Below are positions 24,602 to 32,775 of a DNA stretch of 57,908 nt, piece by piece. Positions within the stretch are counted from its first letter, which is position 1, and each line of letters starts with the position of its first letter. Origin of the DNA: an uncultured Alistipes sp. (GTDB lineage Bacteria; Bacteroidota; Bacteroidia; Bacteroidales; Rikenellaceae); NCBI GenBank assembly GCA_948442615.1, contig CAOJSG010000008.1, positions 1 through 57,908 on the forward strand, read 5' to 3'. Made by a program: the position numbers and the translations under genes. The notes below the pieces were generated by a model that ran no database searches, had not been told where the DNA came from, and saw nothing but the letters and a program-made list of their open reading frames with translations.

Positions 24602-26632
24602 TTACCAGATCACCACGCGCTCCGCTTCGGGCAGGAACATGGCGCCTTCGGTGATGCCGAAAGCATCGTAGAAGTCCTGCAGGTTGCGCAGCGTGGCGTT
24701 CACGCGCCACTTGCCCAGCGAGTGCACGTCGATCTTCGTGAGGCGGGCGATCTCCTCGTCGCGGATGTTCTGGGCCCACAGCGTGGCGTAGCCCAGGTAG
24801 AAACGCTGTGCGGGCGTGAATCCGTCGATCGGGGCGGGCGTCTCCTTGCCTTCGAGCGAATTGCGGTAAGCCGTGCGGGCCACGCGCAGGCCGCCCTGGT
24901 CGGCGATGTTCTCGCCCAGGGAGAGGGCGCCGTTGGCGAAGATCGCGGGCTGGCCGTCCTTGGCCGGGAGCACCTCGATGGCGTCGAACTGCTTGACCAG
25001 GATCTCCGTCTTGGCCTTGAACGCGGCGGCATCCTCCTCGGTCCACCAGTTGTTCATGTTGCCGTCCTTGTCGAAGTTGCGGCCCTGGTCGTCGAATCCG
25101 TGGGTCATCTCGTGGCCGATCACCACGCCGATGGCGCCGTAGTTCACGGCATCGTCGGCATCGGGATTGTAGAACGGCGGCTGGAGAATGGCGGCCGGGA
25201 AGCAGATCTCGTTGGTCGTGGGGTTGTAGTAGGCGTTGACCGTCTGCGGGGTCATGTACCACTCGTCGCGGTCCACGGGTTTGCCCAGGTCGGCGATGTT
25301 GTCGGCCGTGTACCACTTGTTGGCCTCCACGATATTCTCCCAGTAGCTTTTCGAGGGGTCGATGGCGAGCGTCGTGTAATCCTTCCACTTGTCGGGATAG
25401 CCGATCTTCACGGTGAAGGCCGCGAGTTTCTCCTGTGCCTTGGCCTTGGTGGCGTCGGACATCCAGTCGAGGCCGGCGATGTGCTGCGAAAGCGCCGTCT
25501 GCAGGTTGCGGACCATCTCCAGCATGCGGATCTTGTCCTTCTCGGGGAAGTACTTGGCCACGTATATCTCGCCGACGGCCTCGCCGAGAGTGCTGTTGGG
25601 CACCGACATCGCGCGCTTCCAGCGGGGCTTCTGCTCCTGCTTGCCCGACATGGCGCGTCCGTAGAAGTCGAACGAGGCGTCGATGAAGTCGTCGCTCAGG
25701 TAGTTGGCCGCGGCGTCGATGTACTGTGCGGCCAGGTAGTAGCGGATGTCGTCCAGCGGCGCGGTCTTCATCAGCTCGTTGGCGTTGGCCAGCGCCGAGG
25801 GGGTCGTCACGATGATCCGTTCGAAGTCGCCGATGCCCATCGCCTCGTAGTACGCGGCCCAGTCGATCGCGTCGTAGGTCTTCTCGAAGTCGGCCTTGGA
25901 GGTGGGGTTGTACATGGCGGGGATGTTGCGCAGTTCGACGCTCGACCAGTTCTTCTCGGCGAGCTTCGTCTCGATCGAGATCACGCCGGCGACGGCCTTC
26001 TCGATGTCGGCCTCCGGAATGCCGGCCAGCCCGAAGATGCGGGTCAGATACTCCTTGTAGGCGGTGCGGATCGATTCGTTCTCGGCGTCGAGGTAGTAGT
26101 CGCGGTCGCCCATCATCAGTCCGGGCTGCGAAGCGTAGAGGGCGTTGATGTCGCTGTTCATCAGATCGGCCTCCACGCCCATGCCGAAGAACGGATTGGC
26201 GATCGAGGCATGGAGTCCGGCCACGGCGGCGGTCAGCTGCGAGCGGTCGCCGATGGCGAGGAGTTTCTCCACGGCGTCCCTGATCGGAGCGGCGCCCTCG
26301 GCGTTCAGGCGCACCGAGTCGAGCCCCATCCGGTAGAGGTCCGAGATCTTCTGCTCGACGCTGCCCGGTTCGCTCTGCTGTTCGGTCATGCCGGCGAAGA
26401 GGTCGTTGATGCGCTTCTGGTTGTTGTCCGCCAGAATATCGAATGCTCCGTAGCGCGAGTATTCGGGTTTCAGCGGATTTTTCTGCTGCCAGCCGCCCGT
26501 GGCGTACTGGTAGAAATCGGTGTCGGGTGCGACCGACGTGTCGAAGTTCGTCAGGTCGAGAGCGGGAGTTTTGGGTTTGTTCTGACAGCCTGCCATACAA
26601 GCGATCGCCGCTAAGAGAATGATTTTTTTCAT
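24602..26632 (-). CDS. pepO: M13-family (neprilysin/PepO-like) zinc metallopeptidase, lipoprotein
   Basis: 676 residues. The signal peptide ends in a lipobox with Cys16 (CMAGC), so it is lipid-anchored in the envelope. The N-terminal M13 domain begins DTDFYQYATGGWQQKN. The C-terminal catalytic domain has NAYYNPTTNEICFPAAIL, the zinc motif HEMTH (507-511) and GENIADQGG (573-581), whose Glu is the third zinc ligand. It ends in the typical W. It cleaves short peptides, probably in the periplasm or at the cell surface. It lies 56 nt downstream of pgk on the same strand, but a terminator lies between them, so it may have an internal promoter I could not see. Confidence 0.94.
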   Translation of the reverse strand: MKKIILLAAIACMAGCQNKPKTPALDLTNFDTSVAPDTDFYQYATGGWQQKNPLKPEYSRYGAFDILADNNQKRINDLFAGMTEQQSEPGSVEQKISDLYRMGLDSVRLNAEGAAPIRDAVEKLLAIGDRSQLTAAVAGLHASIANPFFGMGVEADLMNSDINALYASQPGLMMGDRDYYLDAENESIRTAYKEYLTRIFGLAGIPEADIEKAVAGVISIETKLAEKNWSSVELRNIPAMYNPTSKADFEKTYDAIDWAAYYEAMGIGDFERIIVTTPSALANANELMKTAPLDDIRYYLAAQYIDAAANYLSDDFIDASFDFYGRAMSGKQEQKPRWKRAMSVPNSTLGEAVGEIYVAKYFPEKDKIRMLEMVRNLQTALSQHIAGLDWMSDATKAKAQEKLAAFTVKIGYPDKWKDYTTLAIDPSKSYWENIVEANKWYTADNIADLGKPVDRDEWYMTPQTVNAYYNPTTNEICFPAAILQPPFYNPDADDAVNYGAIGVVIGHEMTHGFDDQGRNFDKDGNMNNWWTEEDAAAFKAKTEILVKQFDAIEVLPAKDGQPAIFANGALSLGENIADQGGLRVARTAYRNSLEGKETPAPIDGFTPAQRFYLGYATLWAQNIRDEEIARLTKIDVHSLGKWRVNATLRNLQDFYDAFGITEGAMFLPEAERVVIW

Positions 26633-26654
26633 GATCGGTTTGTGTTATGGGTCG

Positions 26655-26679
26655 AAAAAGAGCCGCCCGCGGGCGGCTC
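26655..26679 (-). terminator. Terminator of pgk
   Basis: Self-complementary GAGCCGCCCGCGGGCGGCTC (26660-26679) followed, on the minus strand, by TTTTT. It is about 10 nt after the pgk stop. Confidence 0.85.
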
Positions 26680-26688
26680 CTGTTCGTT

Positions 26689-27951
26689 TTAGTCGCGGAT
26701 GGCTTCGACGCCCGGCAGCGTGCCGAACTCGATGTACTCGAGCAGCGCTCCGCCGCCCGTCGAGATGTACGACACCTGGTCGGCCAGCCCGAACTTGTTG
26801 ATGCAGGCTACCGAGTCGCCGCCGCCGATGAGCGAGTAGGCGCCGTTCTTCGTAGCCTCGGCGATGGCCAGCGCCACCTCTTTCGAGCCGGTGGCGAACT
26901 TGTCGATCTCGAACACGCCCACCGGACCGTTCCACAGGATGGTCTTGCAGCCCAGGATGTGCGCGCGGAACTTCGCCTTGCCTTCGTCGGCGATGTCGAC
27001 GCCCTCCCAGCCGTCGGGGATGTCGTTGGCGGGAGCCTGCGCGGTGTTGGCCTCGGCCGAGAAGTCGTCGGCGATCAGCGCGTCGGGCGACATCACCAGT
27101 TCGACGCCCTTCTGCTTGGCCAGCTCGAGGATCTCGAGCGCCACGGGGAACATGTCGGGTTCGCAGATCGAGTTGCCGACCTTACCGCCCTGCGCCGCAG
27201 CGAAGGTGTAGGTCATGCCGCCGCCGATGATGATCGAGTCGACCTTCTCGATCAGCGCCTTGATGACGCCGATCTTCGACGAAACCTTCGAGCCGCCCAC
27301 GATCGCGCAGAACGGATGGGCCGGAGCCTCCATGAGCGATGCGATGGCCTTGACCTCCTTCTCCATCAGGTAGCCGAACATCTTGTCGTTGGGGAAGTAC
27401 TTGGCGATCAGATAGGTCGACGCATGCTTGCGGTGCGCCGTGCCGAAAGCGTCGTTGATGTAGCAGTCGGCGTACGATGCGAGTTTCTTGACGAACTCCT
27501 TCTGCGGACCCTCCTTCAGGGCCTTCTTGGCGGCGTCCTTCTCCTCCTTGGTGGCGTCCTCGGCCAGTCCGCGGGGCTTGCCCTCCTCCTCGGCGTAGAA
27601 ACGGAGGTTTTCGAGCAGCACCACTTCGCCCGGTTTGATGTTCTTGCACATCTCGGCCGCCTTCTCGCCCATGCAGTCGCCGGCGAAGGCGACCTTCGTG
27701 CCCAGGTTCTTCTCGATGGCGGGGACGATCTGCTCCAGCGAGTATTTGGGATCGGGGTTCTTCTTGGGACGTCCCATGTGCGACATCAGGATCACGGCGC
27801 CGCCCTCGGCCAGCACCTTCTTCACCGTCGGCATGGCCGCACGGATGCGGGTGTCGTCCGTCACCTCGCCCTGAGCGTTGACGGGCACGTTGAAGTCCAC
27901 GCGGATGATCGCGCGCTTGCCTTTGAAATCGTAGTTGTCGATCGAAATCAT
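26689..27951 (-). CDS. pgk: Phosphoglycerate kinase
   Basis: 420 residues. Glycolytic transfer of phosphate from 1,3-bisphosphoglycerate to ADP. Conserved blocks in order: [100 protein letters not shown] and the C-terminal [13 protein letters not shown] with [12 protein letters not shown]. Slightly longer than the E. coli enzyme because of a Lys/Glu-rich insert near residues 125-150 ([18 protein letters not shown]), common in Bacteroidetes. It has its own promoter and terminator. Confidence 0.97.
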   Translation of the reverse strand: MISIDNYDFKGKRAIIRVDFNVPVNAQGEVTDDTRIRAAMPTVKKVLAEGGAVILMSHMGRPKKNPDPKYSLEQIVPAIEKNLGTKVAFAGDCMGEKAAEMCKNIKPGEVVLLENLRFYAEEEGKPRGLAEDATKEEKDAAKKALKEGPQKEFVKKLASYADCYINDAFGTAHRKHASTYLIAKYFPNDKMFGYLMEKEVKAIASLMEAPAHPFCAIVGGSKVSSKIGVIKALIEKVDSIIIGGGMTYTFAAAQGGKVGNSICEPDMFPVALEILELAKQKGVELVMSPDALIADDFSAEANTAQAPANDIPDGWEGVDIADEGKAKFRAHILGCKTILWNGPVGVFEIDKFATGSKEVALAIAEATKNGAYSLIGGGDSVACINKFGLADQVSYISTGGGALLEYIEFGTLPGVEAIRD

Positions 27952-28009
27952 AGCTTTTTGATTTTTAGTGTATTTTGTCGAAAATATCTTCCGTCGGAGG
28001 TTTCCGCCA

Positions 28010-28017
28010 CAAATTTA
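28010..28017 (-). promoter_or_regulatory. pgk: -7 element (TAAATTTG) of pgk
   Basis: Minus-strand TAAATTTG in an AT-rich island, giving a leader of about 50 nt before the ATG at 27951. Confidence 0.6.
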
Positions 28018-28122
28018 TAAAAAAAATCGGAACCTGCGCGCCGATCCTGGGGGCAAACGTCGATTCGCCACCCGAATTCGCGTTTCGTCGGGCGGCGGAA
28101 AAAGGGGCGGCGGGGCGCGCGG

Positions 28123-28557
28123 CTACTCCTGCGGCAGGCGGCTGTAGCGGTTGCGCGTGACGCATCCCTGCGAGAGGGCGTTCAGGTCGGCGACCAGCAG
28201 TTCGTCCGCCGTGACCCGTTCGACCAGCCAGTAGGTGTCGCAGCCGAGTCGCAGCAGGCCGCTGGCGGGGTCGAACGCATAGGCGACGAAGTCGCGCGGC
28301 CCCCAGATGCCGCAGATGTCGGGCCGGCAGGCGGTGCAGAGCCGGCTCTTGACGTATTCGGCCAGGGTCTCGCTGCGGATCTCGAGCAGCGATTCGTCGG
28401 GTTCCGTTCCGTCGCGTTCGAAGGTGGTTTCGGCCGCGTCGCCCAGCCGGAACTCCTCGCAGCGTTCGCAGCGCCAGAGTCCCCGCAGATCGCCCTCGAT
28501 GCGGACTCGGCGCTCGTAGAGATGATGTCGGATGAAGTCGAAATAGTCCATGTCCAT
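28123..28557 (-). CDS. Small protein with two CxxC pairs (possible zinc ribbon), function unknown
   Basis: 144 residues from ATG at 28557; ATG at 28551, two codons later, is equally possible (MDYFDFIRHHLYERR). Two cysteine pairs, CERC near residue 31 and CTAC near residue 78, could chelate one zinc ion. The rest is acidic and mixed alpha/beta, with GIWGPRDFVAYAFDP and NALSQGCVTRNRYSRLPQE at the end. No signal peptide, so probably cytoplasmic. A longer frame to 28728 would read through the structured RNA gene and is rejected. It lies downstream of that RNA on the same strand and upstream of the pgk promoter. Confidence 0.65.
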   Translation of the reverse strand: MDMDYFDFIRHHLYERRVRIEGDLRGLWRCERCEEFRLGDAAETTFERDGTEPDESLLEIRSETLAEYVKSRLCTACRPDICGIWGPRDFVAYAFDPASGLLRLGCDTYWLVERVTADELLVADLNALSQGCVTRNRYSRLPQE

Positions 28558-28611
28558 GAGTTCGGGTATATTGCCGGTTCCGGTTGCGGATGCCGCTCCG
28601 ACGCGCATGGA

Positions 28612-28790
28612 AAAAGGGGGCGCGGCACCCGACTTGAACCGCGCAGGTAGTGGAATGTACCCAGGACGAGCAAGCCGAGTCCGCGCCCTTGCAGCACGAA
28701 CTCCGCCCGTCATTCCCGTCCTTTCCAAATCAAAATTCCACTTTTGCGCGGTTCAGACGAGAGTTTCGCATAAACTTCTTCCGAAGAAGA
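28612..28790 (-). ncRNA. Rod-like structured RNA of about 180 nt, possibly 6S-type
   Basis: Consensus promoter at its 5' end and a T5 tail at its 3' end (complement of 28611-28615). A 10-bp perfect helix GAACCGCGCA/TGCGCGGTTC (28745-28754 with 28636-28645) closes the rod. Going inwards come TGGAAT/ATTCCA (28735-28740 with 28651-28656), an asymmetric internal bubble, GGACG/CGTCC (28717-28721 with 28664-28668), and a 10-bp apical helix (28694-28703 with 28677-28686) under a 7-nt loop. A closing stem, large central bubble and apical stem is the 6S RNA plan, but no sequence signature confirms it. The signal-recognition RNA motif GGAAG..GCAG is absent. Confidence 0.5.
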
Positions 28791-28795
28791 CGATG

Positions 28796-28825
28796 CAAAG
28801 ATAACCATTTATCCGTTTCGGACAA
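28796..28825 (-). promoter_or_regulatory. Strong promoter of the structured RNA (TTG-N19-TATCTTTG)
   Basis: Minus strand: TTG complement at 28823-28825, a 19-nt spacer, TATCTTTG at 28796-28803. The start point would be about 28790. Confidence 0.8.
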
Positions 28826-29028
28826 CAGGTTGCCGGCGGTTCGTGTCGGAAAGGCCTGCGTCCGCCCTTTTCCTGCGACGGTCCGGAACGCCGCTCCGGG
28901 CGGGGTTTCCGCGGGACGAAGGGGTCTTTCCCGCCGGAAAAACGGCCCCCGCGGGGGATCCGGGTAACGAATCGTAACCGTTTCGGTGAAAAAATCGGAC
29001 GAAATCGCAGAATCTGGTAAAAAAAAAC

Positions 29029-29036
29029 TACCTTTG
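29029..29036 (+). promoter_or_regulatory. -7 element (TACCTTTG) of kbl-lrp
   Basis: TACCTTTG after an A-rich run; the leader to the kbl ATG at 29164 would be about 120 nt. No clear -33 element. The interval 28826-29163 holds nothing else that I can identify. Confidence 0.55.
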
Positions 29037-29163
29037 CTAACGGATCGGCAGCGGCCGCCGGAGGAGGCGAATCTCCCTCGGGGGCAGCGCTCCGGGCGGT
29101 TTCTGCCGTCCGCATGCGCCGCTTCGCCGCGACGATGCGCGACACTTTCAAAAACGACGGGTC

Positions 29164-30351
29164 ATGTACGGAAAAATCAAAACGTATCTGCAACAGGAGC
29201 TGGCGGCGATCGAGGCCGCGGGACTTTACAAGAAGGAGCGTGTCATCTGCTCGCCGCAGCGGGCGGCGATCGAGGTGGGCGGCCGCGAGGTGCTCAATTT
29301 CTGCGCGAACAACTACCTCGGCCTCTCCGACAACGCGCGGCTCGTCGAGGCGGCCAAGCGCGCGATGGACGCACGCGGCTACGGCATGTCGTCGGTGCGT
29401 TTCATCTGCGGCTGCCAGGACATCCACAAGGAGCTGGAGAAGGCCGTCTCGGACTACTTCGGGACCGAGGATACGATCCTCTACGCCGCCTGCTTCGATG
29501 CCAACGGCGGCGTGTTCGAACCGCTGCTGGGCGAGCAGGACGCCATCATCTCCGATGCGCTGAACCACGCCTCGATCATCGACGGCGTGCGGCTCTGCAA
29601 GGCCGTGCGCTACCGCTATGCCAATGCCGACATGGCCGAACTGGAGGAGTGCCTCAAAAAGGCGCAGGCGCAGCGATTCCGCATCGTTTGCACCGACGGC
29701 GTCTTCTCGATGGACGGCAACGCCGCGCCGTTGGACGAGATCTGCGCCCTGGCCGAGAAGTACGACGCGCTGGTGATGGTCGACGAATGCCATTCGGCGG
29801 GCGTGCTGGGCCGGACGGGCCGCGGCATCACCGAGCTGTACGGCCTGCGCGGCCAGGTGGACATCATCACCGGTACGCTGGGCAAGGCCTTCGGCGGCGC
29901 CGTGGGCGGCTTCACCACGGGCCGCAAGGAGATCATCGACATGCTGCGCCAGCGTTCGCGGCCCTATCTCTTCTCCAACTCGCTGCCGCCCGCCGTGGTG
30001 GGTGCCGGCATCGAGATGTTCCGCATGCTGGCCGAGAGCGACGAGCTGCACGACCGGCTCGTGGCGAACGTCGAGCATTTCCGTGCGGGGATGATGGCCG
30101 CCGGCTTCGACATCAAGCCCACGCAGTCGGCCATTTGCGCCGTGATGCTCTACGACGCGAAGCTGTCGCAGGATTTTGCAGCGAAATTGCAGGAGGAAGG
30201 CGTGTTCGTCACGGGGTTCTACTATCCCGTCGTGCCGAAGGGGCAGGCGCGCATCCGCGTGCAGGTGTCGGCCGGACATACCGTCGAGCAGCTCGACCGC
30301 TGCATCGCGGCGTTCGTCAAGGTCGGTAGAATGTTGGAAGTCATCAAGTAA
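29164..30351 (+). CDS. kbl: 2-amino-3-ketobutyrate CoA ligase (glycine C-acetyltransferase)
   Basis: 395 residues. PLP enzyme of the alpha-oxoamine synthase family that splits 2-amino-3-oxobutyrate with CoA to glycine and acetyl-CoA in threonine breakdown. Conserved blocks: NFCANNYLGLSDN (45-57), GYGMSSVRFICG (72-83), SDALNHASIIDGVRLCKA, VMVDECHSAGVLGRTGRG, and the PLP lysine Lys241 in TGTLGKAFGGAVGGF. Near identity of these blocks to E. coli Kbl argues against the related serine palmitoyltransferase of Bacteroidetes. No threonine dehydrogenase gene is adjacent. An Lrp/AsnC regulator follows 11 nt later. Confidence 0.94.
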   Translation: MYGKIKTYLQQELAAIEAAGLYKKERVICSPQRAAIEVGGREVLNFCANNYLGLSDNARLVEAAKRAMDARGYGMSSVRFICGCQDIHKELEKAVSDYFGTEDTILYAACFDANGGVFEPLLGEQDAIISDALNHASIIDGVRLCKAVRYRYANADMAELEECLKKAQAQRFRIVCTDGVFSMDGNAAPLDEICALAEKYDALVMVDECHSAGVLGRTGRGITELYGLRGQVDIITGTLGKAFGGAVGGFTTGRKEIIDMLRQRSRPYLFSNSLPPAVVGAGIEMFRMLAESDELHDRLVANVEHFRAGMMAAGFDIKPTQSAICAVMLYDAKLSQDFAAKLQEEGVFVTGFYYPVVPKGQARIRVQVSAGHTVEQLDRCIAAFVKVGRMLEVIK

Positions 30352-30362
30352 TAACGAGATAT

Positions 30363-30836
30363 ATGCAGAATGTCACGCTGGATGCGATCGATCGCAAAAT
30401 CCTCAAGTTTCTGATCAAAAATGCGCGTATGCCGTTTCTGGAGATCGCCCGCGAATGCGGCATCTCAGGAGCGGCGATCCACCAGCGTATCCGCAAGCTG
30501 GACGAGGCGGGCGTCATCCTGGGCAGCCGGCTGATCGTCGACCCCAAGATGCTGGGGTTCGACGTGTGCGCCCACATCAGCATCACGCTGAAGGATCCGC
30601 AGCTGCTCAAGCAGACCGTGGAGCACCTGAAGGAGGTGCCCGAGATCGTGGAGTGCCATTTCATTACGGGCCAGGGAAATATCCTGGTCAAGCTCTACTG
30701 CTTCGACAACGAACATCTGATGCGGACGATCTTCGACGGCATTCTGCGCATCCAGGGCGTGTCGACCACCGAAACCTACATTTCGCTGCAGGAGGTCTTC
30801 CAGCGGCAGGTCAACGTCGATTTCCTGGAGGATTAG
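30363..30836 (+). CDS. Lrp/AsnC-family transcriptional regulator
   Basis: 157 residues. N-terminal winged helix (LDAIDRKILKFLIKNARMPF with ISGAAIHQRIRKLDEAGVIL as recognition region, about residues 6-55), then the ligand-binding RAM domain (about 70-150) with VAHISITLKD-like strand, VPEIVECHFITGQGNILVKL and the closing VSTTETYISLQE. It lies 11 nt after kbl and is almost certainly co-transcribed, so threonine, glycine or a branched-chain amino acid is a likely effector, by inference. Confidence 0.93.
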   Translation: MQNVTLDAIDRKILKFLIKNARMPFLEIARECGISGAAIHQRIRKLDEAGVILGSRLIVDPKMLGFDVCAHISITLKDPQLLKQTVEHLKEVPEIVECHFITGQGNILVKLYCFDNEHLMRTIFDGILRIQGVSTTETYISLQEVFQRQVNVDFLED

Positions 30837-30933
30837 ACCGGTCGCTCCCGGCAGGTTCCCGGCCGGCTCCCGGCGGCCGTTGCGGTGCGTGCGGTCCGGA
30901 CGCGCCGCGGAGGCTGCGGCCGGCGGTATGATT

Positions 30934-30966
30934 CGAGGGGTATCCGTCTTCGGCGGATACCCCTCG
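30934..30966 (+). terminator. Hairpin after kbl-lrp (terminator-like, weak tail)
   Basis: 13-bp perfect stem CGAGGGGTATCCG / CGGATACCCCTCG with a 7-nt loop. The downstream TCGTCTCG has few T, so termination efficiency is uncertain. Confidence 0.55.
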
Positions 30967-31025
30967 TCGTCTCGCGCTTCCCGTTGCGGTGCGGCCGGGC
31001 CGCTCTCCGCGCACGGAGGGCGCCG

Positions 31026-31445
31026 CTATCGTTTTTCGGACCGGCGGCCGAGAATCGTCCGGATGCCCTCCATGAACTCCTCGGGCGACGAGCCGCCCTG
31101 CATGCGGCCCAGCAGTTCGCCGGCGGTGTCGAAGATCAGGTAGGTGGGCACCGCGCCTTCGCCGTAGCGTCGCAGCAGTTCGCGCCCGACGGACTTGTCG
31201 GTGTCGTACTTGGCGCAGACGAACCGCTCTTCCATGAACCGGCCGACGTCCTCGCGCGAGAAGACCTGTTTGTCCATCATCCGGCAGGGCGGGCACCACG
31301 GGGCGTAGAGATCGATGAAGACCAGTTTGCCCCGCTGTTCGGCCAGGGCGCGCACGGCGTCGGTCGAGCGGGTTTCGAATTTCACCTGGGCATGCGCGGT
31401 GGCGGCGGCGAGTCCCAGCATCAGCAGAAAGATCAGTTTTTTCAT
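31026..31445 (-). CDS. Secreted thioredoxin-fold protein (CPPC)
   Basis: 139 residues. Sec signal peptide (MKKLIFLLMLGLAAATAHAQ) and a thioredoxin fold with active site Trp-Cys51-Pro-Pro-Cys54 (APWCPPCRMM). The cis-Pro is in GAVPTYLIF. The CPPC dipeptide resembles that of reductive periplasmic thioredoxins in Bacteroidetes. It may keep periplasmic thiols reduced or serve in cytochrome or lipoprotein maturation. It lies 119 nt downstream of rlmN on the same strand, so a shared transcript is possible. Confidence 0.88.
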   Translation of the reverse strand: MKKLIFLLMLGLAAATAHAQVKFETRSTDAVRALAEQRGKLVFIDLYAPWCPPCRMMDKQVFSREDVGRFMEERFVCAKYDTDKSVGRELLRRYGEGAVPTYLIFDTAGELLGRMQGGSSPEEFMEGIRTILGRRSEKR

Positions 31446-31564
31446 ATCGGTTTATCGGTTTTCATCCGTGTGTTGCAAATTGCGGGCCCGGGATGCGCGC
31501 GGGCGCCCGAAAAGAGCCCGAAAGTGCGGTCCGGGCCGTCGCGTCTTTGTCGTGCGGCCCGTCC

Positions 31565-32617
31565 CTACCGTGCGGGGCCGCGGCCGTTTGCGTGCGGCGC
31601 GGCCGCCTCGGTGCTCAGCAGACCGCACGCCGCCTGGATGTCCTCCCCGCGCGAGGCCCGGATGGTGGTCTGTATCCCTTTGGCCGTCAGCGTGTCGCGG
31701 AACCGGATCATCGCGTCGTCGCCGGGCGAGAAGAAGGGCGAGCCGGGGATCTTGTGGAACCGGATCAGGTTGATGCGGCATTTGATGCCGTTCAGCAGGC
31801 GGCACAGCTCGCGGATGTGGCGCGGCGTGTCGTTCAGCCCGCTCAGGACGATGTATTCGAACGAGATGCGCCGCTGGTGCGTGAAGTCGTAGCGGCGGAG
31901 CAGCTCCGCGACCTCCCGGATGGGATAGGCGCGCTCCACGGGCATGATGGCCGCCCGCTCCTCGGGGAAGGGGTTGTGGAGGCTGACGGCCAGGTGGACC
32001 CGCGTCGATTCGAGCAGCCGGGGCAGTTGCGGCGCGATGCCCGCCGTCGAGAGCGTGATGCGGGTTGGCGACCAGCCCCAGCCCCAGTCGGAGGTGAGGA
32101 TTTCGAGCGCGCGGAGCACGTTGTCGGCGTTGTCGAGCGGTTCGCCCATTCCCATGAATACCAGGTTGGTGAGCCGGTCGCGTTCGGGCAGCGAGACGAT
32201 CTGGTTGAGGATCTCGGCCGCCGAGAGCGAGTGGTTCAGCCCCTGGCGCCCCGTGGCGCAGAAGGCGCAGCCCATGCGGCAGCCCGCCTGCGACGAGACG
32301 CAGAGCGTGGCGCGCTCGCCGTCGGGGATGTAGGCCGACTCGATGTAGGCGCCCCGCAGCGTGCGGTAGAGGTATTTTTTCGTTCCGTCGGCCGAGACGC
32401 TCGTCCGTTCGGGAGCGGCGAGCGCCGGGGCGAACCGTTCGGCCAGCCGTTCGCGCGCCGCGGCCGGAAGGTCGCTCATGCGCCGCGGCTCCTCGACATG
32501 CCGCCTGTAGAGCCAGCGTGCGATCTGCCCCGCCGCGAAACGGGGCAGCCCCAGTTCGCCGCAGAGTGCCGCGAGTTCGGTCGGATTCTTGCCGTAAAGA
32601 TATTCGGTATTGCTCAT
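31565..32617 (-). CDS. rlmN: Dual-specificity 23S rRNA/tRNA adenine-C2 methyltransferase RlmN
   Basis: 350 residues from ATG at 32617 (MSNTEYLYGKNP); an in-frame start at 32650 adds an unlikely leader. Radical SAM cluster CxxxCxxC appears as CRMGCAFC. The catalytic Cys that forms the methyl adduct lies in AACGLLS near residue 333. Other RlmN blocks are FMGMGEPLDNADNVLRA, ITLSTAGIAPQL, VSLHNPFPEERA, YIVLSGLND and INLIRFHKIPGSPF. It modifies A2503 of 23S rRNA and A37 of some tRNAs. Promoter TACATTTG is at 32648-32655, divergent from tonB. Confidence 0.96.
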   Translation of the reverse strand: MSNTEYLYGKNPTELAALCGELGLPRFAAGQIARWLYRRHVEEPRRMSDLPAAARERLAERFAPALAAPERTSVSADGTKKYLYRTLRGAYIESAYIPDGERATLCVSSQAGCRMGCAFCATGRQGLNHSLSAAEILNQIVSLPERDRLTNLVFMGMGEPLDNADNVLRALEILTSDWGWGWSPTRITLSTAGIAPQLPRLLESTRVHLAVSLHNPFPEERAAIMPVERAYPIREVAELLRRYDFTHQRRISFEYIVLSGLNDTPRHIRELCRLLNGIKCRINLIRFHKIPGSPFFSPGDDAMIRFRDTLTAKGIQTTIRASRGEDIQAACGLLSTEAAAPHANGRGPAR

Positions 32618-32647
32618 CGTTCGGGTCGGAATCGCTGTTCCGAGAGG

Positions 32648-32716
32648 CAAATGTAGACAAAAATTGAAGATTTTTGGCGCCGGTTTGTTGATTTTCGATT
32701 TTTATATCTATATTTG
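32648..32716. promoter_or_regulatory. Divergent promoters of rlmN and tonB
   Basis: Minus strand: TACATTTG (32648-32655) for rlmN. Plus strand: TTTG at 32684-32687, a 21-nt spacer, and TATATTTG (32709-32716) for tonB, with a leader of about 55 nt. Confidence 0.7.
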
Positions 32717-32775
32717 TCATTGCATAGCCGCGCTATGCGCAATCGTGTTTCGGACAACAATTAAATGCAACGATA

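Noticed and set aside
24452..26614. 720-residue plus-strand frame opposite the M13 peptidase
   Set aside because: Antisense shadow: no known motif, and the minus-strand peptidase has all catalytic residues.
28618..28688. tRNA-like element on the minus strand: 7-bp GGGCGCG/CGCGCCC ends and a GGTTCAAGTC T-loop-like sequence, 71 nt
   Set aside because: The T-stem does not pair, there is no D-arm or anticodon arm, and the segment lies within the larger rod-like fold.
28558..28728. Extended 201-residue reading frame of the CxxC protein
   Set aside because: The extension reads through the structured RNA and its T-run, is Arg/Ala/Gly-rich, and offers no conserved N-terminus. ATG at 28557 was taken.
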